Assembly: GCA_049347715.1 (NCBI GenBank)
Contig: CP186339.1
Location: 2,170,001 to 2,234,000, forward strand
Length of the DNA stretch: 64,000 bases
From: Thalassotalea_B piscium_A
GTDB taxonomy: Bacteria > Pseudomonadota > Gammaproteobacteria > Enterobacterales > Alteromonadaceae
Direction: 5' to 3'
Shown here: positions 1 through 9,454 of the stretch, in pieces
Numbering within the stretch: position 1 is the stretch's first letter
Layout of the letters: the number at the start of each line of letters is the position of its first letter
Notes under the pieces: generated by a model
What the model saw: the letters and a program-made list of their open reading frames with translations, nothing else
Told to the model about the DNA's origin: nothing
Databases searched by the model: none
Program-made: the position numbers and the translations under genes

Positions 1-1096
1 TAAACTTATAACGCTTAAAACTAGCCAATTTCAACATTGAAAGTAATTCAACATTCCCAGTTAAAATAGCAATACGCCATTGTTGAAATTCAAGTTTAAG
101 TTTTTGACCAAGTAAAACAAAGTTTTCTACTAATTCAGGTAACTCACCAATACGTTCACCATAAGGTGGATTAAATAACATTGTCCCCTTTTCACCAAAT
201 TGATTAGTAAGCTCATTGATATCAGCCTGTTCAAATGTAATATAGCGATCCATACCTGCATTTTTAGCATTTTGCTTAGCAGTTTTTAATACTCGATCAT
301 CAATATCTCTGCCGAAAGCATTAACAGAAAGTGATGACATTCCTTTAGTAGAGGCTACAGAAGCTTTAGCAAGTGCTTCTTTAAATAAGCCTTCCTCATG
401 TTTTAACCAAAACTCAAACCCCCAATGTTGGCGATCTATCCCTGGAGCATAATTTCCAGCCATAAAACAAGCTTCTATTAGCACAGTACCAGAACCGCAC
501 ATAGGATCTAATAAAGGTTTAGACGTATCTTCTAACCAACCAGAACGTTTGATAATGGCAGCCGCTAAATGCTCTTTTAATGGAGCCGCGCCAGTATGTT
601 CTCGGTAACCACGTTGAAATAAACTACGACCTGAAAAATCAATGTAAAAAATCACTTGTTGTCTTAATAGTCGAGCTTGGAAACGGATATGTGGCTGGGT
701 TTTATCAACTGAAGGTCGATCTACCCCTTGATTTCTGAAATGATCAACTAAAGCATCTTTAACAGTTAAACCACCAAATTGGCTATTTCTAATTTCTTCA
801 CTTTTGCCGACAAAATCAATTGAAAAAGTATAACTAGGGTCAAACTGTTCACTCCAATTGACTGTTGAGGCACTTTGATAAAGCTCATCTTTATTATTAG
901 CATCACCTTCGCCTATTTTTAATAAGACACGGGTAGCCAAACGTGTATATAAACAAATTTTATACCCTAACGATAAAGAAGCTGTAAAATATACCCCTTC
1001 CGGTTTTTGAACAACTTGCTCAGCACCTAAGGTAGATATTTCATCGGCAAGTAAAATTTCTATACCGGGCGACGTTAACGCTAAAAATTGCTGCAC
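1..1096 (-). CDS. rlmL: 23S rRNA guanine-N2 methyltransferase RlmL, 5' part
   Basis: The frame runs off the left edge of the window, so only about 365 N-terminal residues are present. It begins with a THUMP-type RNA-binding region. A Rossmann methyltransferase domain follows, with the SAM motif DPMCGSGTVLIEA and the catalytic motif FNPPYGER. This matches the N-terminal half of RlmL/RlmKL, which methylates G2445 of 23S rRNA; the RlmK half would lie outside the window. I placed the start at the GTG of 1096 because the protein then begins (M)QQFLALTSPGIE, aligned with the family, and a GGAAT lies about 5 bases upstream. A TTG at 1132 is the alternative. Housekeeping gene, divergent from the tRNA array. 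Confidence 0.9.
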   Translation of the reverse strand, partial: MQQFLALTSPGIEILLADEISTLGAEQVVQKPEGVYFTASLSLGYKICLYTRLATRVLLKIGEGDANNKDELYQSASTVNWSEQFDPSYTFSIDFVGKSEEIRNSQFGGLTVKDALVDHFRNQGVDRPSVDKTQPHIRFQARLLRQQVIFYIDFSGRSLFQRGYREHTGAAPLKEHLAAAIIKRSGWLEDTSKPLLDPMCGSGTVLIEACFMAGNYAPGIDRQHWGFEFWLKHEEGLFKEALAKASVASTKGMSSLSVNAFGRDIDDRVLKTAKQNAKNAGMDRYITFEQADINELTNQFGEKGTMLFNPPYGERIGELPELVENFVLLGQKLKLEFQQWRIAILTGNVELLSMLKLASFKRYKF

Positions 1097-1287
1097 TTTT
1101 AATTCCAATAGACGTTTAAAGATAATATTAGGCAAGATTATAAACAAATAGCGCTTTGGTCGATAGCCATTTGTACAATTAACCCGACTAAAAGTCCCTT
1201 TATTTTAAAGCCAAAGCACCTTATTGGTCGGTTTTACAACAGTTAGTGCAATTATTCTACCAATATTAAAAAAAACGATAAAACAGG

Positions 1288-1316
1288 TTGCAATTATTAC
1301 CAACAATCCTTAAGAT
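1288..1316 (+). promoter_or_regulatory. Sigma-70 promoter of the initiator tRNA array
   Basis: TTGCAA (1288-1293) and TAAGAT (1311-1316) are separated by exactly 17 bases and followed by a GC-rich discriminator (ACGCCTCGC). This is the pattern of stable-RNA promoters. It lies about 30 bases before the first tRNA, and no comparable promoter is seen between the tRNA copies. It therefore probably drives all four. Confidence 0.7.
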
Positions 1317-1347
1317 ACGCCTCGCTTTCACTAAGGAAGCAATCGGA

Positions 1348-1424
<77 letters not shown>

Positions 1425-1503
1425 ACTTATTGATTTTTCAATAATTCTATAATAACAAGAATTAAAAATGTTATTGGCTTCCTACTTATGTAGGTCATTC
1501 GGA

Positions 1504-1580
<77 letters not shown>

Positions 1581-1669
1581 ACTTCTTACTAAAGTAAAAA
1601 TCAGTAATTCTTTATAACGGAATTAAAAAGTTATAGGCTTTCTTGATAGTTTCTATCAAGTCATTCGGA

Positions 1670-1746
<77 letters not shown>

Positions 1747-1836
1747 ACTTCTTACTAAAGTAAAAATCAGTAATTCTTTTATAACAGAATTAAAAAGTTA
1801 TAGGCTTTCTTGATAGTTTCTATCAAGTCATTCGGA

Positions 1837-1913
<77 letters not shown>

Positions 1914-2316
1914 ATTCAAACTTCATATTTCATACTTATATTAAGTAATCAGTAAAATCAGACCTTAGTCGTCAGTTCGCCCTTTACAAAAACACCTGGC
2001 TCCCGCAACCAATTCAAACTTCATATTTCATACTTATATTAAGTAATCAGTAAAATCAGACCTTAGTCGTCAGTTCGCCCTTTACAAAAACACCTGGCTC
2101 CCGCAACCAATTCATATTCCATACTACATATTTCATTCTTATCTTAAGTAATCGGTAAAATCAGACCTTAGTCGTCAGTTCGCCCTTTCCAAAAACACCT
2201 GGCTCCCGCAACCAATTCAAACTTCATATTCCATGCTTCATATTTCATACTTATATTAAGTAATCAGTAAAATCAGACCTTAGTCGTCAGTTCGCCCTTT
2301 CTAAAAACACCTGGCT
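1914..2316 (+). repeat. Four tandem repeats carrying a tRNA-fMet 3' tail
   Basis: Four units lie head to tail directly after tRNA copy 4: 1914-2011 (98 bp), 2012-2109 (98 bp), 2110-2214 (105 bp) and 2215-2316 (truncated). Each of the first three ends with CTGGCTCCCGCAACCA, the exact 3' end of the tRNA, preceded by GTCGTCAGTTC, the start of the T arm. Seventeen bases (GCCCTTTACAAAAACAC or a near variant) replace the AAAT of the T loop, so these are not functional tRNAs. The fourth unit loses the tail after CTGGCT. The arrangement resembles the rtT repeats behind E. coli tyrT, which also carry a copy of the tRNA 3' end. Function unknown. Confidence 0.9.
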
Positions 2317-2380
2317 GCCAAACGACCTCTTACAAGAAGCAAATCTGGATATTTTTATCTGTTTGTCATCGCTTAGATAA

Positions 2381-3190
2381 TTAACCTAGTTTTATAGCGT
2401 TTTCTATCTTATTAAAAAACAGCAGGGTTTTTGAAATATTGTTGTGCCAATAGGACCACTCGTGACCCCCTTCTAAAGCGTCAAACTGATAATTAATACC
2501 GAATTTATCTAATGTTGAACAAAGTGCTAAATTACTTTTATATAAACTATCTTTACTACCGCAATCAAATCTAATTAAGGGTAACTGTGCTTGGTTTTTT
2601 TCTAACCAAAAACTGATATCACTCTCATATTGAAATTCACATTGATAATCTTCAATGGGCTTATCTATAAATTGTTGTAAGTCATCGAGTGATGTCACTG
2701 ATGAATGAGCTGAAATACCTTTAAATTTGTCTGGATATTTCGCACCCAGTCTTAAAGCACCATAGCCCCCCATAGATAAACCTGTAATATATACATTACT
2801 TTCGTGACTGATCCCTTCAATGTTTTCAATAACACCATTAATAACATCTTCCATGATCCAAGCTTCATAATTACCATGGGATGATAAAGGTAAATACGCG
2901 GAGCCGTCCCACAAACCACCATCTGAAGGCATTACTAAAACAAAGTCATTTAGCCCTTCTTTTTTGAGTTGCTCATATACTTCGTGAACACCTCCAAGCT
3001 GCATCCAAACCCAATTAGAACCATATACACCATGAAGTAATAAAACGATAGGTGTATGCGGTGATAATTTGCCTGAATGATATACACTGATGTCTTGACG
3101 CCGATTTATATGCGTACTATGCAAGGTTAATGTTGTCGTATTAATGGGACTATAGTTAACATTAGATTTTTCAACACGTAAAATAGCCAT
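2381..3190 (-). CDS. Esterase D / S-formylglutathione hydrolase-like esterase
   Basis: A 269-residue alpha/beta hydrolase of the esterase D family (Pfam PF00756 type). The nucleophile elbow is GLSMGG with Ser139; Asp214 (GSKD) and His243 (GGHEW) complete the triad, and LLHGVYG supplies the oxyanion region. There is no signal peptide, so it is cytoplasmic. The stop of the alcohol dehydrogenase lies 5 bases before this start, so the two are co-transcribed. Family members hydrolyse S-formylglutathione, the second step of formaldehyde detoxification. Next to an alcohol dehydrogenase and a P450 system this role fits well, though deacetylation or another small-ester substrate cannot be excluded. 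Confidence 0.8.
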   Translation of the reverse strand: MAILRVEKSNVNYSPINTTTLTLHSTHINRRQDISVYHSGKLSPHTPIVLLLHGVYGSNWVWMQLGGVHEVYEQLKKEGLNDFVLVMPSDGGLWDGSAYLPLSSHGNYEAWIMEDVINGVIENIEGISHESNVYITGLSMGGYGALRLGAKYPDKFKGISAHSSVTSLDDLQQFIDKPIEDYQCEFQYESDISFWLEKNQAQLPLIRFDCGSKDSLYKSNLALCSTLDKFGINYQFDALEGGHEWSYWHNNISKTLLFFNKIENAIKLG

Positions 3191-3195
3191 AAAAA

Positions 3196-4323
3196 TTAAT
3201 CCTGATTTTCTTTTGATGACTCAATAATAACAACGCCCTTTGCTATACGGCCATTTAACATATCATCAAATCCTTCGGCTAACGTTTCCAGTGTATACGT
3301 TTTTGTCACCAATTCTTCAAGCTTCATTTTTCCCTGATCATATAAAGAAAGAATACGGTTAAAATCACGTTCTGGATTACACATGCCATAGAGAGGATTT
3401 ATATAGATTTTGTCCCATTCAAAGAGTTCACAATCAAAGTCTATACGTTGTTCTATGCCACTGACTTGTACAGCCTTACCTGCGCTACGTATTAAAGCTA
3501 ATGGCGCAGAACCTAGTGCAGGTAGTGCGGTACATTCAAAAGCGTAATCAGCACCTCGGGTGTCAGTTAATTCTCTTACTTTTGCTTTAACATCAATAAA
3601 ATCATTATCCTTTTTACTGGCAACAATGCCATGTGTCGCACCAAAACTTCTCGCTTGTGCAAGTCTTTCTTCATTAATGTCTATGGCAATAATTTTAGCT
3701 GCACCAGACTGTTTTGCTGCTTGAATAACATTTAAACCGACACCACCACAACCAATCACACATACGCTACTTCCAACAGTAACATTTGCTGCATTTACAA
3801 CTGACCCCCAACCTGTCATGACACCACAGCCAACGATTGAAGCTGCAGGAAAAGGAATTGCACTATCAATTTTGACTACCGCTGCAGATTTTACAACCGC
3901 ATATTCACACATAGTGCCTAAATGAAAAGACCGCTCAATGGGTTCACCACAATGTGTACTGCTTGCTATATGTGCATGTCCATTTAAATCACAACCACAA
4001 ACAGGAGAGTTTTGTTCGCAAATGTGCAAATTTCCTTCTCTACATTGAAAACATTGCCCACAAGGAATAGCCCAGTTTAATATCACTTTATCGCCAATAG
4101 CCAATCCGGCAACCTTATCCCCAATGCTTTCAACAACACCGGCACCTTCATGACCTACAATAAAGTTTTTATTCCAATGTTGAATGGAGTCCCAGTCTGT
4201 GTGGCAAATTCCCGATGCTTTAATTTTAACTCGCACTTCACCAATCCCTGGCTTACCAATATTTACAGTGGTTAATTCAAATTTTCCTTTGCCATTAGAA
4301 ATTACAGCTTTAGCTTGGATCAT
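3196..4323 (-). CDS. Zn-dependent alcohol dehydrogenase, class III-like
   Basis: A 375-residue medium-chain zinc alcohol dehydrogenase. Catalytic zinc ligands sit in GICHTDWD and in GHEGAGVVESIGD. The structural zinc loop has four cysteines (CGQCFQC, then C after eight more residues). The NAD-binding motif is GCGGVGLNVIQAAK. The length and the DINEERLAQARSFGATH segment match the class III / S-(hydroxymethyl)glutathione dehydrogenase group. Together with the esterase just downstream it can oxidise formaldehyde released by P450 O-demethylation. It is separated from the ferredoxin reductase upstream by an intrinsic terminator, so it may be expressed partly from its own promoter in the 4325-4392 gap. 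An aryl-alcohol dehydrogenase role is the alternative. Confidence 0.82.
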   Translation of the reverse strand: MIQAKAVISNGKGKFELTTVNIGKPGIGEVRVKIKASGICHTDWDSIQHWNKNFIVGHEGAGVVESIGDKVAGLAIGDKVILNWAIPCGQCFQCREGNLHICEQNSPVCGCDLNGHAHIASSTHCGEPIERSFHLGTMCEYAVVKSAAVVKIDSAIPFPAASIVGCGVMTGWGSVVNAANVTVGSSVCVIGCGGVGLNVIQAAKQSGAAKIIAIDINEERLAQARSFGATHGIVASKKDNDFIDVKAKVRELTDTRGADYAFECTALPALGSAPLALIRSAGKAVQVSGIEQRIDFDCELFEWDKIYINPLYGMCNPERDFNRILSLYDQGKMKLEELVTKTYTLETLAEGFDDMLNGRIAKGVVIIESSKENQD

Positions 4324-4392
4324 AATGATTCTCTTATGGATTATTTTAACAGTAGCCAGACGCTGACATGACTCAAGCGTGACAATCGGTAT

Positions 4393-4424
4393 AAAAAAAG
4401 CCTAGATCACAATGCAACTAGGCT
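4393..4424 (-). terminator. Intrinsic terminator after the ferredoxin reductase
   Basis: Read on the minus strand: AGCCTAG, a 12-base loop, CTAGGCT, then a run of seven T. Seven-bp stem plus U tract, 38 bases after the reductase stop. On the plus strand there is no T run, so it acts in one direction. It splits the P450 redox genes from the dehydrogenase/esterase pair or attenuates between them. Confidence 0.8.
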
Positions 4425-4461
4425 ATCAATTAATAACGGGCTTATTACTTTATTTAAATGT

Positions 4462-5706
4462 TTAAACTAGGCTTTCAATCGTTAACAGTATTTCAGCATT
4501 AGCTAAATGAACTTTATTGATGATTGCTTTACTTTTTATCAGTTTAGTGCCCAACACATAGGCTTTAGCATGATTAATTGCATCTACAGCTAATAACTCA
4601 TCCCCTTTAAAATACCAAACCGAAAATTTGGATTCTTCATTAACTTCTTTACGGACAATAACCTTGTCATAGCCAGAAGCTAAGCCTACCATTTGTAATT
4701 TTATATCAAATTGATCAGACCAAAACCAAGGTATTGCATCATAGCTAACTTCTTTACCACAAATGGATGAAGCTGATATTTTTGATTGGTCAACAGCATT
4801 TTGAACCGACTCTAAACGCAGCCAACGGCTATAGTGTTTATTATAATGAAATGCACAGTCACCAATGGCATAAATATTTTTATCGCTTGTTAGACAATGT
4901 TCATCGACGGTAATGCCATTTTCTACCGATAAGCCAGCTTGCTTTGCCAACTCCTGATTTACACGGATGCCCACACCCACAATAATAAGATCAGCAATAT
5001 ATTCTTTATTGTCTTCACAGCTAACCACCTGTTTACCATCAATAATTTTAATTGAACTTACATTTTGGTTAGTTTCAATGTTTACCCCATGGGTAATATG
5101 CAACTGTTTAAAAAAATCAGACATTTCTGGCGAGGTTACACGAGCAAGTAAACGATTTTCTCTTTCGAGAACGGTGACTTCTCCCCCAAGTTTTTTTATG
5201 GAGGCTGCCGTTTCTAAACCTATATATCCGCCTCCGATAATCACCACGCGTTTGTCTTTACTAAGCTTGAGTGCTTGACGTATTTTTTCAACATCTGATT
5301 GTGTTCTTAATGCGAAAAGATTATTCGCCTGCTCGATACCTAAAATTGGCGGGATAAATGGTCGAGCTCCTGTTGCAATAATTAACTTATGATAGTTTAG
5401 TTTCTCATCATTTTGTAAAGAAACAACCTGAGTCTTTCTATCAATATTTGTCACTAACATACCTAGTTTCAAGGTTATGTTGTTTTTGTCATAACTTGCA
5501 GCAGGTTTTAAGATGGCTGGTTGCACGTTATCGTTATTGGTTAAATACGCTTTAGATAGAGGTGGTCTGTGATAAGGCAAGCATGGGTCACTGTCAATAA
5601 GGATTATATTTCCTTGCCAACCTTCTTTGCGAAGGGAAAAAGCAGCACTAACACCACCATGGCTAGCACCAATAATTATGCATGTTTGATCAGCAGATAA
5701 TGACAT
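4462..5706 (-). CDS. FAD-dependent ferredoxin reductase of the P450 system
   Basis: A 414-residue oxidoreductase of the putidaredoxin/rhodocoxin reductase type. The N-terminal FAD motif is IIIGASHGGVSAA, the central NAD(P)H motif is VVIIGGGYIGLETAA, and the second FAD motif is IYAIGDCA. It takes electrons from NAD(P)H and passes them to the 2Fe-2S ferredoxin encoded 25 bases upstream. Gene order P450 - ferredoxin - reductase on one strand is that of a self-contained class I P450 system. There is no signal peptide. A terminator follows the stop codon. Confidence 0.9.
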   Translation of the reverse strand: MSLSADQTCIIIGASHGGVSAAFSLRKEGWQGNIILIDSDPCLPYHRPPLSKAYLTNNDNVQPAILKPAASYDKNNITLKLGMLVTNIDRKTQVVSLQNDEKLNYHKLIIATGARPFIPPILGIEQANNLFALRTQSDVEKIRQALKLSKDKRVVIIGGGYIGLETAASIKKLGGEVTVLERENRLLARVTSPEMSDFFKQLHITHGVNIETNQNVSSIKIIDGKQVVSCEDNKEYIADLIIVGVGIRVNQELAKQAGLSVENGITVDEHCLTSDKNIYAIGDCAFHYNKHYSRWLRLESVQNAVDQSKISASSICGKEVSYDAIPWFWSDQFDIKLQMVGLASGYDKVIVRKEVNEESKFSVWYFKGDELLAVDAINHAKAYVLGTKLIKSKAIINKVHLANAEILLTIESLV

Positions 5707-5731
5707 GATTGTCCTTCTTATTTTAAGTTAA

Positions 5732-6040
5732 TTAATGAGCAACTTTAAAAATCACACCGTCAATGTCATCTGACACTTCAATTTGACAGCATAAGCGACT
5801 AAATTCATCCGCGTCATCATCAAGCTCTAACATATCTTGTTCAATCTCACTGGCTTGTCCAGTTTTAGAAAGATGCTCAGGTGCAACATGCACATGACAA
5901 GTAGCACAAGAACAAACTCCGCCACAATCGCCATCTATCCCCGCTATACCATTTTCAACGGCTAGCGACATAACGGATCCTGATTCCGCCTCTAAAGTAA
6001 TTTTTTCATCGTCTTGCGTTATAAAAGTAATTTTAGCCAT
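5732..6040 (-). CDS. 2Fe-2S ferredoxin, putidaredoxin/adrenodoxin type
   Basis: A 102-residue ferredoxin with the four cluster cysteines C39, C45, C48 and C85 in the spacing CX5CX2CX36C, which is that of the ISC/adrenodoxin group. Extra cysteines are present at 43 and 84. It is acidic, as expected for docking to a P450. It lies between the P450 and the reductase with gaps of 34 and 25 bases, so it is the electron carrier for that P450. Confidence 0.93.
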   Translation of the reverse strand: MAKITFITQDDEKITLEAESGSVMSLAVENGIAGIDGDCGGVCSCATCHVHVAPEHLSKTGQASEIEQDMLELDDDADEFSRLCCQIEVSDDIDGVIFKVAH

Positions 6041-6074
6041 GCGATTATTCTCTGTTTAATGGATTAAGTGATGA

Positions 6075-7235
6075 TTATTTAGCGTTAAACGCTACATTCA
6101 ATGAATGAAAACCAACTTTACGTTGGAATTGTTGCCAGTCTTCGATATTTTCTTCATTTTCAAAGGCCTTGATACTACTTAGCTTTGAAGAAAGTGAACG
6201 AATCAGTATGGCAAGTATTTGTCGAGCATGGGTAGCGCCTAAGCAATTATGGGTACTAAAACCAAAACCAACATGTGGATTTAGTTTTCTATCAAGTACC
6301 ACTTCATTAGGTTTTTCAAAAACTTTAGCATCTCTGTTTGCTGAAGCCCAACATAACGAAATACGACTATCAGCTTTAACTGCATGTTCACAGACACTAG
6401 TGTCTTCGGTAACAACTCGCCCCATTTGAGTTAATGGAGAAAAATAGCGAACTAATTCTTCAACTGCTTTAGTTGTTATTTCAGGTTCTTCATTAAGTCT
6501 TTTTAAAGATTCTGGATGCTCAGAAAAATAGGCTACAGTGTTGGTTACTGCATTAATAACAGTATCTCTACCACCAGCAAAAGTAAGACTAATAACACCT
6601 TTAACTTCTTCTTTAGTCAATTTTTTACCGTTGACTTCGCTAGCAAGTAAAACCGAATAAAAATTATCACTCGGATTAGCTATCGCCTTCTCAATTTCTT
6701 GGTCAATATAATCGTAGAGTAAACTCGCTTTATCTCCATCTAGATCACTCTCTTTGCTACGAAATACATGAGTCCCCCAGCTGATCCAAACATTTGATTC
6801 TTCATAAGGAGTATTAAGTAATAAAGTTAATGCTCGAGATTGTAATTTAAGGGCAAATTCTTCAACGACTTCAATACTTGGTTGATTGATGGCTTCTTCA
6901 ACTAACTCATCAATTATAATGCTAAGTTTTTCTTGATAAGCTGCTTCTAGTGGTCGTTTAAACCAAGGTTCTACTAATTTTCGAAAACCACCATGTTCGG
7001 GGGGATCTACTTCAAAAGGGATCTGACGTACGTCTCTTATAGCAGCTTCAGATGGGATTACAATCCTTCCAACTTCATCTCCTCCGGATTGGAAAGATTT
7101 CCAATTATGGGCACATTTACGAACATCTTTTAACCCTAAAACCATAGTAACAGGATCGTCTTGATCTTGGATTTCACTAACGCCGGTTGTTGTTCTTGCG
7201 CTTTCAAATGGATCTGGAAAAGTGCTGATTGCCAT
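6075..7235 (-). CDS. Cytochrome P450 monooxygenase, class I
   Basis: A 386-residue soluble bacterial P450. The heme-thiolate motif is GFGFSTHNCLG with Cys331. The I-helix oxygen-activation motif is FAGGRDT (219-225), with the usual acidic residue of AG(G)xDT shifted to RDT. The K-helix ExxR is E260-R263. No membrane anchor. It leads an operon with its ferredoxin and reductase, followed by a class III-like alcohol dehydrogenase and an esterase. P450s in such cassettes of agarolytic and porphyranolytic marine bacteria (the CYP236A group) remove the methyl group of 6-O-methyl-D-galactose and release formaldehyde. I infer the same role here from gene context, not from a sequence comparison; another hydroxylation substrate is possible. 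AGAGAG precedes the ATG. Confidence 0.88.
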   Translation of the reverse strand: MAISTFPDPFESARTTTGVSEIQDQDDPVTMVLGLKDVRKCAHNWKSFQSGGDEVGRIVIPSEAAIRDVRQIPFEVDPPEHGGFRKLVEPWFKRPLEAAYQEKLSIIIDELVEEAINQPSIEVVEEFALKLQSRALTLLLNTPYEESNVWISWGTHVFRSKESDLDGDKASLLYDYIDQEIEKAIANPSDNFYSVLLASEVNGKKLTKEEVKGVISLTFAGGRDTVINAVTNTVAYFSEHPESLKRLNEEPEITTKAVEELVRYFSPLTQMGRVVTEDTSVCEHAVKADSRISLCWASANRDAKVFEKPNEVVLDRKLNPHVGFGFSTHNCLGATHARQILAILIRSLSSKLSSIKAFENEENIEDWQQFQRKVGFHSLNVAFNAK

Positions 7236-7914
7236 AAGTATCTCTCTAATTAATAAATATCATTAATAATTTACATAATAATATTGTAGTATTTTCTTGA
7301 GAAACACAGAAAATACGCATTAAAATATCATTTATATGCTCTATACATTAATTTATATAAAATAATGTTCAACAAAAAAACAATGTCTATATACTCACTT
7401 CAAGGGTTTATCTATCCAGAACCTCTACCCTAGAATGAGAAAATAATACTCTTTATAAATATTCATATTTCAATCATAAACAACTATCTAATGGTTATTA
7501 GTTGATCTCGTTTGCCAAGTGTTTACCCCACCTTAAATATTTAACGACTTTATTTTTGAAGTTATTAACTAAAAGCAGTCAACGCTTTTATAAAGCTATC
7601 ATTATGATAAATCGTCTATTAAAGATAAAATCAACACTCGTTTATGGTTTCGCGTTACCGATAAGCAACAAAACTTTATAAACAAAAATGAGCCCTGATG
7701 GCCTATATTCAGCAATGATTACAATTGCAAACGAAAAGCTTTGAGACTAAGCCTTACTATGTAGTTCTAATGAAAATTGATAGGAAAGAGAATAGAAGTA
7801 TAAATACTATCAGTGTTACCTGACATTATTCAGGCAGGAGATTAAAAACACGCACATTATTTACTTGAAAGTCATCTATTATTTAATAATGAAGTGATTA
7901 TCATGCATAGCTAG
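7236..7914 (-). other. Gene-free AT-rich region upstream of the P450 operon
   Basis: 679 bases with no supported gene. It must hold the promoter of the P450 operon (minus strand); I see AT-rich candidates but no convincing -35/-10 pair. A small hairpin (CCTGA-CATTAT-TCAGG near 7820-7835) lacks a T run in either direction. A short frame near 7603 encodes only about 25 residues and lacks support. Confidence 0.5.
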
Positions 7915-9009
7915 CTATGTCTTGACTCTGTTTCTTCCATTATGTTTAGCGCCGTATAGCTGATTATCTGCTTTCTTAAATAACTGCTCAATTGAATTAT
8001 TTTCCTGATTCAGCTCAGATATACCTATACTAAGAGTGATTTTAATAGCCACTGAATTGTACATAAAGACGCTATTTTCAACCATAGCTCGGATTTTTTC
8101 CGCGACAACAGTCGCTTTATCTAGTGAAGTATTGTTCAATAAAATTGCAAACTCTTCACCACCAACACGAGCAAAAACATCACTTTTCCGCATGAGATGT
8201 TGTATGTTTTTAACAAGGTTAATTAATACAAAGTCCCCTGCTTGATGTCCATAGCTATCATTAACCCCCTTAAAATGATCAACATCAATCATCAACAATG
8301 ATATTTTTTGTTTCTCCCTTTCAGCAATCAATATTATGTCGTCACAAACTGAAAAGAAATATCTTCTGTTGTATATATGCGTAAGGCTATCAGTTATCGA
8401 TAACTGATGTAATTCTTCCGCTTTTTCTGCTAATTCGTCATGCGCCTCAATACTAGAAACTCGACTATTGAAAATAGCTTTCGATAATAAAATAGTTGCC
8501 GGTATATAAATCATAGTAAATATGACTACACCTATATGCTGTTGTTCACCATGATACAGAAGGATGACTATTTGAGGGGTGATCATACAAAAGAAAAAAA
8601 TCAAATAAGCCTTATACAGTGACGACATAGATAATGCAGCCGCTGTGATAATCCCTATAATCATAATAAAACTAACTAACTCGAATGGTTCAGGGGCGTA
8701 AATTGACACTAAGATAGATGATATGGTCCACATAAGCGCTTGAAATATATTTAACGCAGTAAAAAGCTTTCGATTATTGCTAATTCCATCCATATCTTGT
8801 TGCGTTATATGTTGTTTAAACTTTTTTACATTATATAAACGCATTACTGCTAATAATAATTGAAAAACGAGCCAAACAAACAAAATAAGTAATGGAATAT
8901 AATTAAAAAAGATATAGCAATATGCAGAAGAAACGATCAACATGGCTATCATCGCTCTAGGCGTTTGATCAACAACAATTTCTACAAGTTTAGGATGGAT
9001 ATAAGCCAT
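7915..9009 (-). CDS. Membrane-bound diguanylate cyclase (GGDEF)
   Basis: A 364-residue protein with about six hydrophobic segments in the first 190 residues and a C-terminal GGDEF domain. The active-site motif is GGEEF (283-287). An inhibitory I-site RKSD lies five residues before it, so the enzyme should make c-di-GMP and be subject to product inhibition. No recognisable periplasmic sensor domain; the membrane part may itself be the sensor. AAGGGA lies 6 bases before the ATG. It stands alone in 1.1 kb between gene-poor flanks. Confidence 0.9.
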   Translation of the reverse strand: MAYIHPKLVEIVVDQTPRAMIAMLIVSSAYCYIFFNYIPLLILFVWLVFQLLLAVMRLYNVKKFKQHITQQDMDGISNNRKLFTALNIFQALMWTISSILVSIYAPEPFELVSFIMIIGIITAAALSMSSLYKAYLIFFFCMITPQIVILLYHGEQQHIGVVIFTMIYIPATILLSKAIFNSRVSSIEAHDELAEKAEELHQLSITDSLTHIYNRRYFFSVCDDIILIAEREKQKISLLMIDVDHFKGVNDSYGHQAGDFVLINLVKNIQHLMRKSDVFARVGGEEFAILLNNTSLDKATVVAEKIRAMVENSVFMYNSVAIKITLSIGISELNQENNSIEQLFKKADNQLYGAKHNGRNRVKT

Positions 9010-9233
9010 TATATTCCCTTATAATTTCTAATCGAGTATATAAACGTAAATATGTTTAAGGACTCCTGACCATACTTCATAGGCTAATATCATACTAACG
9101 TTAACCTAATGTAATGCAAGATTTTTTTATTGTAAAACAACATACATACCATTACTCAATGACTACTTAAATATTTTACAGCCATACTCACATAGCCTTC
9201 CTTTTCATTAATGTTTAATTTTAAAATTAATTG

Positions 9234-9262
9234 TTGCACAAATCTAAAACTGGCATTATTAT
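9234..9262 (+). promoter_or_regulatory. Promoter of the PLP decarboxylase
   Basis: TTGCAC (9234-9239), 17 bases, TATTAT (9257-9262). A good sigma-70 match, predicting a start near 9269 and hence an untranslated leader of about 185 bases. Confidence 0.6.
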
Positions 9263-9268
9263 CTCGCC

Positions 9269-9454
9269 GCTTCTTGATGATAGCCAATCCGAGTACATTA
9301 CAAATTTAGTTTGTAGCAAGGCAATGAGCAACTATCCAAGAGTGAATTTGACGGTGCATAACCACTATTGATATCACTCAACTGACTCGTAGATAAACCT
9401 TATCCGAGCGGTTGCTTAGAACGTAACAATACGTTCTTTTATTCGGAGAATACC
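9269..9454 (+). other. Long untranslated leader of the decarboxylase gene
   Basis: About 185 bases between the predicted transcription start and the ATG. It is less AT-rich than other intergenic DNA here and contains complementary short segments (for example AACGTAACAATACGTTC just before the gene, a short hairpin at 9419-9435). Such a leader could carry regulation by polyamine or amino acid. I cannot assign it to a known riboswitch family. Confidence 0.35.

Noticed and set aside
1914..2316. Tandem units of about 100 bp considered as a CRISPR array
   Set aside because: Whole units repeat, without unique spacers, and each carries a tRNA tail. No cas genes are nearby.
7603..7680. Short frame of about 25 codons with a membrane-like start upstream of the cyclase gene
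   Set aside because: It ends quickly, has no ribosome binding site and no continuation in other frames that I could follow.
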